From positions 1 to 38,152 of the forward strand of contig JAWQRO010000484.1 in NCBI GenBank assembly GCA_033557835.1: DNA of 38,152 nt, given 5' to 3'. This document shows, piece by piece, positions 10,690 through 21,499 of the stretch. Source of the stretch: Helochares maculicollis. Taxonomy: Eukaryota > Arthropoda > Insecta > Coleoptera > Hydrophilidae. The stretch's first letter is position 1. Every line of letters starts with the position of its first letter. The notes beneath the pieces are model-generated. The model saw nothing but the letters and a program-made list of their open reading frames with translations, was not told the DNA's origin and did no database searches. A program made the position numbers and the translations under genes.

Positions 10690-13190
10690 GAGTCATATTG
10701 GCTGGACAGTCATAGGGCGCTGCCTTTCTAGAGACACCTAGTTTAAAAGATGCCATTCTGGAAACTCTGGTCTGCAATTTCACTATTAAGGGGAATTCCA
10801 TTGTATCTATATTATAAACTTTGAGATGTTGTATAGATTAGTTTTAAGACAGGTTACCTTAAACAATTTTGTAAATACTTCAGACAAATTTGAACGCTTT
10901 AATATCCATAACATAAAGTGATTTAAAATATATAGAATTGTTTAGATAACACTATCTATAGTAGCATATGCGATCTCTACACGTGAATTTAACAAAGGTG
11001 AATCGTTTACGAATAATATCAAATCGTAGTGTTTCTTGTCAACAGTTAATTGATACAGACGAGTAGAAATATAAAAGTTGTTCAATACTATAGATGTTGC
11101 TTTACTCGAACCCTGTATGCATCTTGAAATCCATTTTTAAAACATCTAACTAAACAATCTGCGTGATTCACGTTCTCCTTGTTATCAAATAACTAACTTA
11201 ACTTTGGCTATTATAAGAAAATTGTTATTTTTATCTAAATTCCTAGTTCACGATCTAAAAAGGCACTTCCTCCGAACAGAAATAAGTGGCTGACTATGAT
11301 TTTTACGTAGTTTTAAGGGTCTAATCTCTTTAAAAATTGTTAATTTTGAAAATCAAAATAAATCAAGTTTCAAAATACCGAATTAATCACTGTGTTGCAA
11401 GTTAACTTCAAATATCGCTTTCTGTAAATTTATAGAATATCTGAATGTAGTTAATGATTTCTCTATCGTGATCATAAAGCTTATAATTAAAATTTATAAG
11501 GCTGAAAGTCTACCAAATGTTTAGAATTATTATCTTTATTTACTTTCAATCGTTTTTAGCACACACCCTGCTGGTAAGATGAGAAAAACTTATTAAAAGC
11601 GTCAGAATTCAATTTAGAAAATGCAGTTTGAACAGCGTGTATCAATTTGTTTATAGTTTTCCAAGTTGATTGTTGTTCTATTGACGTGATTGTGCTAAAA
11701 AAATGTGTGGCTGACTTCACATTTTCAGTTTGAAGCCAAATCTACATGGCACAATAAAATTCGATGTCATAAAGCAGAATGTTTAATTTTCGTTTTTTCA
11801 GAATGGCTCTAACCTATACGAAAGACAGAAGATAAAAAATCACTCTTGTGAGAAAAAAATTACTTTCACTGCTCCTTTGTGGATCCTCTTCGTCTTCTAC
11901 TAGAAAATATATTTTTATTATACGTTTATTTTAAACGATTCTGTTTATAATTGTCGATAAATTGGGCTCACAGTATTTAAAGAAATATTGAATTTAACAG
12001 CAATCGCCTTAACTAGTCTTTATTTCAATTTGTTGTTATGCTTGCATTAAAAAAGCAAGATAAGTTATTCGCCATGTTCTATCATATATTCCATATTACC
12101 CATTATACTTTTAGATTAGAGCGGTTGAAACAGCAGGTTTTGGAAACTCTTTTTTTATATAAAACTTAAGTTTTAAGAAAACTAAAGTCTAAAACTTTAC
12201 CTTCATAAAAAGTGTTAATTTTAATGATAGTAAAATTCTACAAGCAAACCTGTAATGGAAACACCAAAAACGGTCATTTAATGCAGGCTGGAGTGTATGC
12301 TATCGGTTTTCTATTCTATTTAATAAAAAAAACTAAATAACAGTTTCGTGATCTGCGCTTTTAAATAAAAATTTATTAAATAATTTTTTACATTTTTCAA
12401 ATAGACTATCTATGAAAATTGTGTTCTAGAATTCTACCTTATAATATCATGCATATATTTAGGAGAATTGCATAATATCATTAGCGAAATTCATTTAATT
12501 GAAAACATATCCACCCTTGCCAATAGATTTCCTTCTTCAGACAACACCAATGAACATAGTTCTGAATAAAATAGTAACAACTTAGCATATCTTAATATAT
12601 CTTGTTTATATTGCAATATATTCTGGAATGAAAAAATGTTACTAGTAATTTAATTTTTAACACAAATGCCTGGATCAATTTCATTAATCATTTGTAATTT
12701 CGTCTTCGTAGGAACTTAAGACTAAGTTTTCAGTAGCATCCACTATTATTAAACAGAAAGGTAACATAATAGAAGCTATGTATTTCTTGTTCGGTCTTTA
12801 GCTCAATAATGTCACTAAAGATATTTTGTGTTGTAATCTCTCACATAAACATTCAGTTATTGATAGTAAAGAATTCGTAAATAAAGTCAGACCATTACCA
12901 AAGATTGATTCGTAACAAAGGGTTCACAGGACATTGTCAAAAAGAAAATGACAAATCACATGATAATGCATGTAATGTGACGTATTACGACGGTATTGGT
13001 TAGTGGCCGATTCCATAACATGCAGCTGTTCATTGCTCTCGCTATTGACTACCTTTAAAATTTGATTAACCGTTTTATAGTCGCTGTCACAATTTTGCCT
13101 TTTTGCAAACTTTATCAATTTGCTTGATATTGAAAACTTCTTTAAATTAAATTTGTTTTTTTTATTCTAAGATATCAAAAGGCCAATAAA
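10690..13190. other. AT-rich non-coding stretch
   Basis: About 2.5 kb with no open frame of note, except a 64-codon minus frame at 12924-13118 with random-looking composition. No RNA gene, repeat or splice-flanked exon was recognised. Confidence 0.6.
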
Positions 13191-13199
13191 TTTAATTCA

Positions 13200-13560
13200 C
13201 ATTTCACAGTGCGTCGGTGGCGGCGCCTGTTTTCTCCAGATTTTCCGATTCTTTGGAAGGAGAGCACGGCATTTCTCCCGTGAAGCGAAACTCATTTTAA
13301 AAAAGTCGCAACAACTCGCTCCGTGAAAAGCGCGCCCGAAAACCGATATCTGATCGAACCTCCGGGAAATGAAAAAGTTCCATAGAAAACTTGAGAGACG
13401 GATAAAGGAGTTGTGCAGTTTCCTATTTATGGAGTTTGAAGAGAGATAAGAGACGGATGCGATGTGTATGCGGGTCGCGTGAGTGGAAGGGGTTAGACAC
13501 TATGGCGGCGAACGTCACATTGCTCATTCTTTGCGCACTCAGCACATTTTAAAATGTATC
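13200..13560. promoter_or_regulatory. GC/CpG island
   Basis: From 13205 onward GC and CpG rise sharply (GTCGGTGGCGGCGCC near 13213, then a purine-rich stretch and GTATGCGGGTCGCGTGAGTG near 13467). No open frame with a recognisable product crosses it. It could be a promoter-proximal or conserved regulatory element; no clear TATA box plus initiator pair was found. Confidence 0.3.
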
Positions 13561-13952
13561 AACCCCCTATAAAATAACAATAAGTTATATGTGTGTACTT
13601 GCTTGGCGCATACACAATTTCCCAGACAAACAAGAAAAAATCTTTACCGTTGTTACTTTTATTTCTCCCTTTTCTCTTTATTTGCCTCATTTTCGCTATT
13701 CACAGCCATTCTTGTAACATCGGTATAACCAACAAGAAGAAAATGTTGAATTCCAAAGAGGTCGCTTTCCTTGGCTGTGTTTTGAAATCTAAAGGCAGTA
13801 CATTCTGTTGTGTATGGAACGAATTTTGCTTTTGCATAAGAGTCGAATTATTTTATGTATAAGAAATAAGCTTAAACATGGTATTTTCAATAGAAAAAAA
13901 TTGTTAAACAAACTTTAGAAGAGGGTTAATAACCCAAAACGGACCCACGAAA

Positions 13953-14050
13953 CGTTTTCACTCAAAGCGTTTTCAGTCAAAGCGTTCTCACTCAAAGCGT
14001 TCCCGTTCATAGCATTCCCGTTTAAAGCATTCTCGCTCAAAGCGTTCCCT
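13953..14050 (+). repeat. 15-bp tandem minisatellite, about 6.5 copies
   Basis: Six full units of consensus CGTTYYCRYTCAAAG (13953-13967, 13968-13982, 13983-13997, 13998-14012, 14013-14027, 14028-14042) and a partial one (14043-14050). Units differ at one to four positions. The 15-bp period equals five codons; the frame beginning at the first base reads Arg/Ser/His/Lys repeats but hits TAG in the fourth unit, so it is not coding as it stands. Confidence 0.95.
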
Positions 14051-14059
14051 TGTACTAAA

Positions 14060-15060
14060 TACCAAGTGGAATAGTTACGTGATTAGCACCTTGCTTTAAT
14101 AGAAACATCAAGTTAACGTCACAGAATTCGTTTGAATAGAATTCCAATTTTCCCGAAAATTAATTTTAATGGTTCCATACATCAAGGCAAAATTAAATAT
14201 TAAAGAAGGGGATTAGCCGGCATCTAAACATCTAAGCATTGTTAAAAAATGTTTCTTGAATTATGCAGGAAGCCATATTTTCCCTGGAAACAAGTTTTCT
14301 GTTTTGAGGAATGTTCACGAAGTAAATTTGGAGCAGCGATAAAAATTCTTGACTTTTAATTAAGTTATCAAAAATACAATGGAACAGATCTCCATTTTTT
14401 CGGCAACAATGGAAACTCTGCTGTTATACTCCGCACAGTAAAAATATTCATATTTCGTGGTCGCTACAATCGCAAGCAATGGATCGTCTTGAGTAAAACA
14501 TCTTAATTAGTTATAATTCTGCATATGCACACAATACTATCTATATTATTTTGTTTTAATATTAAGATACCGAAAAGATAGGTTTCTAGCCCGTTGCAAC
14601 ATTCTAACTTTTAGAATGGAGTGATTTCTTGGCAACACGGTATCGATATTACTTAATAGGAAGTTGTAATGTTTGATACTTCAAGAGTTATCTGACAGCA
14701 AAGCTGAATTGGCAGAAGATCTTAAGAATACATTAAATTATAGTCAGGGTGGGTAGTTTTCATTCAAAAATTAACTACGTCCATTGCAAAAAGTGTGAAT
14801 TAGCTTATTCTTAATCAATTTAACAAAAGTAATGCAGTAAATATATACAACACTTTGCGATAGAAAATCATCTAACAGCCTCAAAAATTATAAAATTAAT
14901 TTCCCACGTTATTCATTAAATTATAGTGTGTATATCGTACAAGATGTACGGTCCAATTTTGGTCCATGATTAAATTCTTTGTTGGCTGAGATATGTGTAC
15001 GAGGGTGCTTCTATTATTTCGGATGTGTACTATATTAAACAAAATGGTGGAGTAGCATGT
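14060..15060. other. Non-coding stretch with a small hairpin
   Basis: No gene supported. ATTCTAA (14601-14607) and TTAGAAT (14611-14617) form a perfect seven-base stem with a three-base loop, flanked by GTTGC and GCAAC copies further out. The rest is AT-rich. Confidence 0.5.
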
Positions 15061-15069
15061 CCAGCACAT

Positions 15070-15440
15070 ATAACGAGAGATTGACGAGGCCGGTCTCCCC
15101 TGAGAAAAAAGGCCTGCAGGTAAACCAAGGGATCTAATTGAATTTCAGAGCGCGCGTATAGATCCCGCCTTGGCGGGGGTTGATTCCCATCTTTTCATAA
15201 AAAGGACTAAAAATAAGCAGATGGTGCTAACAAATTATTGCCGCAGTTAATAAATTAGGTTAAAAATAAATTATTTCCTACGGGCGCATAAATTTCGGGG
15301 ATGCTCCTTTTTCGCAAAAATTAATTACGTTTCGCTGGGGAAACAAACATTGTACGAAACACATCAGAAAGCGGTCTTTAATTTTTTTAATTGAATTTCC
15401 TACCCAAAACTCGACCGGCGCTGACCTTTAGCTCGCTAGA
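15070..15440. other. GC-raised island with short inverted repeat
   Basis: Around 15080-15190 the sequence is GC/CpG-richer. CCCGCC (15164-15169) and GGCGGG (15172-15177) form a perfect inverted repeat with a two-base spacer. A GATTCCC just after it recalls a tRNA B box, but no cloverleaf or A box can be built, so no tRNA is called. Confidence 0.35.
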
Positions 15441-15718
15441 GAAGGAAAATCGCTCATGGCGTCAGGCTTGTTTTGTAGAAGCTTGTATTAGGTATGAATT
15501 TTTGTTATATCGAATATCGTGTTGAATTTTTTGAATTAATTTTATACTCGTATCGAAATGTCTGCATGTTTAAGACAAAGCCCATAATTTGTTCGGGTTG
15601 AGCTTGTATAACACGGCGATATCTTCATATAACCTGGTACGACAGCTCTCGTATTTCTTGTATCAGTACTAGGAAACACCCTGCTGATCCGCAGAGTTAT
15701 ATATTGCGTCCAGAGCTT

Positions 15719-15939
15719 GTACACTGTAGTAGTACCAGCTAGCTTACCTATCTATAACTTACAATCTCTACTGTGATGTTCATTTTATTCAAAATCTTAT
15801 ATTTTCTCAGATAAAATATGAAAGGTTAATAGAGTTGTGCTCGTAGAACTGCCTCGGCGGGTTCAGAAGTCCACTTATCTTTAGTGTCACAACACTGAAA
15901 GACGCTCGTCTAGGACGGTACTACTACCTACAGTTCTAC
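15719..15939. mobile_element. MITE-like element candidate with imperfect terminal inverted repeats
   Basis: The left arm 15719-15736 (GTACACTGTAGTAGTACC) matches the reverse complement of the right arm 15917-15939, with one or two mismatches and a short insertion; the innermost 11 bases are identical. The interval is about 220 bases, non-coding and rich in smaller palindromes. This is the architecture of a miniature inverted-repeat element, but no clear target-site duplication is visible at the ends, so a palindromic regulatory sequence is also possible. Confidence 0.35.
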
Positions 15940-15944
15940 TGGAA

Positions 15945-17870
15945 TTTCAAAATAAGGAATGATTTATCTTATGATTTTTATCTCTTGTTGTTGAAAAAAG
16001 TGTATTGTGTTACATTTTCGATGGGGATTACGAAAAATTTTGGTAGAGTATTTACCACAGTTGTTTGGCTGCTTGATCATTCTAGGATATTTCATAAATT
16101 TGCGCTGTTTATTCAGTTATTCGTTTCGAGTTAATGACTACTTTTTTTATATTTTGCAATTTTATTCAGTTTTATCAGTTAGCCAACTGGTTAGTTTTTG
16201 CCAGGTTTGTTATGGTGCACGAATGTCTTTCTACCACTACCATACATTATAAGATTTCTATAGTTTGAAGCGTTTTTAGTTGCCGCTACTATCCGACTCA
16301 AATGAGTGGAAAAATAAAAATTTAGCGTAATGTATTTTGATATAAACGAAGCTTTATTTTCATTTTCGACTTTTTAATAATATTTTACATTTTTGTTTGC
16401 GAATTCTGTATATATTCTAAAACTACAACTCGATGGTTCTAAATGTATCAAATAAGTCAGAATTTCCGGTAAGATTCACTAATTGAGGTAACAATAATAT
16501 GCTAATATATCTAAGAAACTTTGCAGAAAATAGCCACTACAGAAACCAACATGTAATTTTAAGAGTTTTGTAAAAGCAAATAGAAAAAGTGGCTTTTTGC
16601 ACTGCATTTAAACTACCGCCTTGGTGTAATTATAGGATATTTGTTTAGTGTCTTGCAATTAAAAATGTATTGCCTTTTGATTCATTAACATAAGTGTGAT
16701 TATTGATAATCTGAATTTTTAAGCACTTTCAATGATTTTGCAGCATCATACTTTCAACAGTTTTAATATACCTTTGATTTAATAAAAACACTGCAGTGCA
16801 CTAGAAAGATTTGTTTCACATAATTGAGAATTTGAAAAATTTGCCAAACATAAATTAAGCGAATTAAAAGATTCATTGGTATAAAAAACTATGTAGTTGC
16901 AATTTGAAAAATGCAGAAATCATTAAAAACTTTGTCGCAAATAAAAATGAAATCTAAACGATGACTATTATCACAAAGGCTAGTACAGTTTTAAATTAGA
17001 TAATAATTCATTTTATTGGTGTTTATTTTTATAACAATAAGTCTAAATCCTGCAGTCTGATACATTTTTATTTAACAAGCTCGAAGATTTCAACTTGATA
17101 ATTTAAATATGTTTCTTCCATTTTAATATCTGTAATTTTAAAATTTAAATCCAGGAGTGCTACAGTTTGTATCCTGGAGCAATGTAGATTTGACTCGAGT
17201 TTTTGCATCTGCACTCATGTGGCTTTAAAATCTAAAATGCATGGTTTTATAATTTAGAACTTGCGGCCATATAATCCTGAATTTTCAAACCTGATAATGT
17301 CATTGCCTTGTCCTGAATTCTTAAAGTTTTATTGGATTTTTCATTACAATTTGAATATTATTAATCAAAAACTATTAGTTTTAGTATATTGCTCTCTCCC
17401 AAATACTTTTAGGTGCTGGCACTTTTAAACTGTACATTTTTGTTTAATGGACACACATTTTCTTTCTTTAAATCGAAATCATTCCGATATTTTGAAAAGT
17501 AAGATTAAAGAACGTATTATAGAATATATTTGTATTTAAATGGAATATTAACAAACAATAATGCTAATCCTTGTTAAATTATGAAGTCATTCTTAACCTT
17601 TTGTTGCAAATTTTAATTTAAAATTATACTCGTTACTACATCAATTGCTTCAAAATAGCTAAATAGCTGAATCGTTAAAGAAAAATGTTTCGTGTATATA
17701 ATACATTCTTTGATGAGCACTCTTTCTTTTTCTAGATTTTAAATTTAGCCCCAGAAGCAAATTAATAATCAACGAATCGCGCAAAGAGAAGTTTAAGAGG
17801 CGAGGAAGCGAGTGCCTGTTCAGCGTACCCGAAATGCAACAAAAACGCAAATACACTTATTAAATTTGCA
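15945..17870. other. AT-rich non-coding stretch
   Basis: About 1.9 kb of very AT-rich DNA. The 81-codon plus frame at 16007-16252 is dominated by Phe/Tyr/Leu and looks like chance. No other feature was seen. Confidence 0.6.
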
Positions 17871-18120
17871 TTTGGCGGAATTTGTGTTCCAAATGAAGTC
17901 AGTTAATCATGTTGCCGCTCGGCGGCGTGCGGGCGAATTTGCAGACAAAGCCAGTCGAGTTTTCTACGTTACCCACTCGGTAGCGCCAGCAGTAAATTAT
18001 TGCATATTAATCTCTTTGCTGCAGTATTAGTTACGTTAATTATACGTCCGCCATATTGAGAGCATGGACGGGGAGTTGAAGCCGGACCACAGCGAGGCAA
18101 GGTCTGATCGAAAACCTGCT
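17870..18120. promoter_or_regulatory. Enhancer-like GC island
   Basis: A compact island of higher GC with CpGs (17910-18000 and 18045-18110) surrounded by AT-rich DNA, with homeodomain-type TTAAT cores (GCATATTAATC near 18002). It also contains ATG at 18064 opening a 19-codon frame (MDGELKPDHSEARSDRKPA) whose 14th codon overlaps a weak donor-like AG|GTCTGA. Conservation would decide between regulatory element and small first exon. Confidence 0.25.
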
Positions 18121-18129
18121 TAAAACAAA

Positions 18130-20250
18130 CAAAAATTATTATGTAAATGTCTTTACATACAACGTTCCTCGATGATATATACAACAATTAAAGAGTTGCG
18201 GAAATAATTTACAGCTTAAGAGTATGATCCGTATAAAATACACCCCGTTGATTACAGACACACTTTAGTATGCCTGAGTACTTATTAGGTATCGATTGTA
18301 AAAAACGTAGTTTAAAATTCTAATTCAGCTATTTATTATGTGTAGTCTTGAGAAAATCATATCCAGTCAAAGTATACCATAGATATTCCCTAGATTTCTA
18401 GAATTATATTTATTGTTGAAATTCACTGTATCAAAATGCCCGTGATTCTTCATTAACATTATACTTCTCTTTTCTCCAGATTTTTTAACACAATGTATTA
18501 TTATTTCTTAGCGGTATAATCGAAATGTTTTGAAAAAGTAGTGTTAGCGACAAATAAGCATTTTTCAGTGCTACTAAAATAGGTAGTGTAGTATGTGCAA
18601 TTAAAGAATTATTTGATTGAAGCATTGCAAACTCAAACCTTAATGAAATTCTAGTCTCATCAATCTCATCAATAGATTGCAGCCCTTGTGTCCCAAATAT
18701 TTCTATACATTTTAGTTATCATGCGAGCTGTAGAAAAATGGGCAAATATTTCACCAGAACAAGATATTTATTTCAGCCTAAAAATAACTAATGCAACGAC
18801 AATAATTCGAAACCGAAAGTATTTTATTGAATCGCTGTTATTATGACAAAATGACGTGATGGTATAGGATAAATAATTTATAGCTCGGAATTAACATTTT
18901 CTAGCAATGATACAGTAGTGGCAAAGCGCATAGGAGGAAAAAAATTGGTTATATTTGCGATGAAATAATAAATTCAGCAAACTCATGGTTTTTACATTAG
19001 TAAATTTGTATTATTGCTATATGCCGAAACCATTTGTGTGATTTGTATGCGAAGTTGCGAGCCCGAGCACATCCTTTGATTTATATGTCTGTAAAATATG
19101 CATTATCTAAATTTGTGCTCTATCTTTTTTATTATACTTTAGGTAGGCCACAAATCATTTCCATCATGATATTATGTGGGTTGAATACAGGTTGAATTTC
19201 TTTGAAGTATTACAATATTGTAAATTTTACGTTAGAACGTACGCTACTTCCCTTGTCCGCGTCGAAGATATATCACAGTCTAACGTATATCTTCTCGAGT
19301 TCACATATATTCTGTGTTTTTTTGTACGTACGTGCCGAAAAAGAAATGTATTATTTCCCTGGCAACAAATACATTAGCATATTTTTAAGTCGGGGCGAAT
19401 TTCGTATCTTCAGTTATTTGTTGCAGAGGGTGAATTCATTCTTCTTGCTTGCTGGCGAGATGCATTTTTATTTATTCATCTATCAAAACGAGTGGCGTGC
19501 CAAGGTAAATATTTAATAACACAACAATAATTTATAGTAAGTTGAAATATTTGATTTTCCACAAAAATTCATCTTTGCCGTAATCCAGTTCAAACAATAA
19601 ATAATACTCATTATTCAAAGGATTATATTCCCCTAACTAATTTAGCTTTGAAAGATTTATTTCCCCAAGTAACCCTCAGCTGAAGGGCTGTAGTTACTTA
19701 TGGCGATAATTACTCTAAACTTAAAATAATTTTAAAATGAATGTATGGAGGGTTTGTGGTACTCGAGGTTTTTAAACAGTTTTGGACCAGTATTATTTAA
19801 TACTTAATAAACATTCAAACATATGCAGAAAGTAAACTCAAGGAACAAAAGAATGTTAATTTTCCATTGGCTATGGCTGCATGATATAAATTTCTCCTGT
19901 GCAAAGTATATTCCAATATCCGCAATGTCTCTACAGAAAACCAAATAATTATCAATTATTTATGTATAATAGCCCTGCACGAATTCTCTAAACATTGGCA
20001 TAATAATAATGATTTTTACGTGAAAGGCAACCAGCGGCATCGCTATAGTACTTATGGGAACGTCGTGATTAATACATATATGATAATTTACAAAATCAAT
20101 TTGTGCGGCAGCATATTACAATTTATGTTAAAATATTGCTAATTAAAAGCCTAATAAACACATGTTTTAGTGTTCCCCGTAATTAAATAAATTGAGAATT
20201 ATAAAGTGCACTTTGTTGTTAATTAATTTAGGACGTGCTAAAACATTTTA
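18130..20250. other. AT-rich non-coding stretch
   Basis: No supported gene. A T-rich acceptor-like sequence ends in TTTAG at about 19141 and a donor-like CCAAG|GTAAAT lies near 19505; between them two overlapping plus frames of 67 and 104 codons have Phe/Tyr-rich, random-looking products. I do not call an exon. Confidence 0.5.
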
Positions 20251-20254
20251 TTTA

Positions 20255-20480
20255 TGGTGACCGCAGCTAATGATCTATTGAAGTCATTATTAAGCCATTT
20301 ATAGTCTTTTAATACCTGTGCACGGATCCGTTTTTGCCTCGTTCTGATTATTGAAATATAAATAAAATCCATTGCCGCATTACCGTGCATGTAATGGTTC
20401 TAAATCAATTTCCCGCATTGACAACTTATTATGCGCTTAAGGATGAGCATTATAAAGCTAATAAAAGCCGTTTAGCTCTA
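20255..20480. promoter_or_regulatory. Homeodomain-motif-rich island
   Basis: The segment combines TTTATGG (Caudal/Abdominal-B type), several TAAT cores, TGACCGCAG and CGCATTACCGTGCATGTAATGG in about 200 bases, with a texture typical of dipteran conserved non-coding elements. Only the motifs are seen; activity is inference. Confidence 0.25.
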
Positions 20481-20921
20481 ACCAAGTAAGATAAATAGTA
20501 AAGATTACATGACTTTTTTTACTTTAATTTAATTGTGTGGTTTTTCATACATATTTCATATTACCTGACTAGTGGTAATAACAGCAATACGCATTGCGCT
20601 ACAGGTTCTTCCAAAAGTAATGGATAGAGGCAGGTAGTAACATTTGCGACTGTGATTCCACCAAAAGCACTTACTACACTACACACTATTGGCACTTATT
20701 CGTAGCACTACATCACATTGCGCTTAAACTGCAATCACACGAAGACACAAAATGAACACAAGTTGCACTAAGATAAGTCACAATTGCTGCTACTTTGCCG
20801 CATCTTATATTCATTTAGCATGTAATACAAAAATAATAAGTACAATTTAAAACATCGAAGTTGTTTTAAATACATAATTTAATTGGCGAAACCTGCAGCG
20901 TAATGATATTCAAAGACTTAC

Positions 20922-20949
20922 CAAGCAGCGAGAAAATTGCGCCACTCAC
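20922..20949 (-). other. Recursive splice site (ratchet point) with 28-nt RS-exon
   Basis: On the minus strand a long pyrimidine tract (GTTTTTTATTTTGCAG, AG at 20950-20951) is joined directly to GTGAGT (20944-20949): an acceptor abutting a consensus donor, the definition of a recursive splice site in long insect introns. Twenty-eight bases further a second consensus donor follows (CTTG|GTAAGT, intron starting at 20921), which is the layout of an RS-exon recognised by exon definition and then skipped. If the 28 bases were instead kept, the frame reads VSGAIFSLL and then a split Gly codon. Both readings imply a minus-strand host gene whose long intron covers this part of the window. No flanking coding exon is identified. 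Confidence 0.42.
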
Positions 20950-21168
20950 CTGCAAAATAAAAAACAGCATTAAAAAAGATCGAATAGTCAATAATTATAT
21001 AAAGTTTTTTTTGCGGGAATGCTACATGATTTATGTGGAGAGGCCGAGTTATGTATTAAATATTTTAATGTATTCAAAAAAGTTAAGAAGTAAATCTAAG
21101 TCTGCCTCTGACACACAACATGGCGCATATTTTAAAACAAGAATTATTACTTGCGACACTACAGAAGC

Positions 21169-21210
21169 GCTGGAAGAGAAGTGAAGATAAAAATATAATA
21201 AAAACAAATG
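21169..21210 (-). other. Very strong minus-strand 3' splice-site-like sequence
   Basis: The minus strand carries about 40 bases that are almost pure pyrimidine or A/T, ending in CTTCACTTCTCTTCCAG (AG at 21170-21171). After it a frame of about 40 codons stays open before a stop at 21049-21051. It lies 220 bases upstream (in minus-strand sense) of the ratchet motif at 20950. It could be a true exon start or a fortuitous tract. Confidence 0.3.
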
Positions 21211-21338
21211 TTTTACAAGGGATGTTTTACGATTCGCGCACCAACCTCGACATTGTCGCTTTCGGGGAGAAACGCAAGCTGTCATTTTTTTCCTTGCGTT
21301 GGCCATTATTTTTGTGATGAAATTTTGTTCAGGTGCAG

Positions 21339-21425
21339 ATGTGTAAACGCTTTGCACTGTGCCTCACCGTCCGTGCACCAAGCCTAGCTGTCTGTGACTC
21401 ACCCTCACCATGCCCCGTGTCGTAG
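21339..21425 (+). other. GC-rich small frame; candidate smORF or exon
   Basis: ATG at 21339 opens a 28-codon frame (MCKRFALCLTVRAPSLAVCD and eight more residues) in a patch of unusually high GC. It is preceded by an acceptor-like TTTTGTTCAG. The opposite strand of the same patch shows an acceptor-like AG|GTAAAT (AG at 21484-21485) and a donor-like AGG|GTGAGT (exon end 21403), which would bound an 81-nt minus exon with stops in all frames. The patch is therefore either non-coding exon, small coding exon or conserved element. Confidence 0.2.
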
Positions 21426-21499
21426 TGAAAACTAAAATCTAGTTAGCGTTTTTAATTTGTTGCGAAACCCGGTGATAATTTACCTGCGAAATGAAACTT

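Noticed and set aside
15160..15195. tRNA-like B box (GGTTGATTCCC) next to a GC stem
   Set aside because: No A box at the right distance and no cloverleaf could be drawn.
16007..16252. 81-codon plus-strand frame with hydrophobic product
   Set aside because: Hydrophobicity follows from T-richness of the strand; no signal peptide logic or conserved residues.
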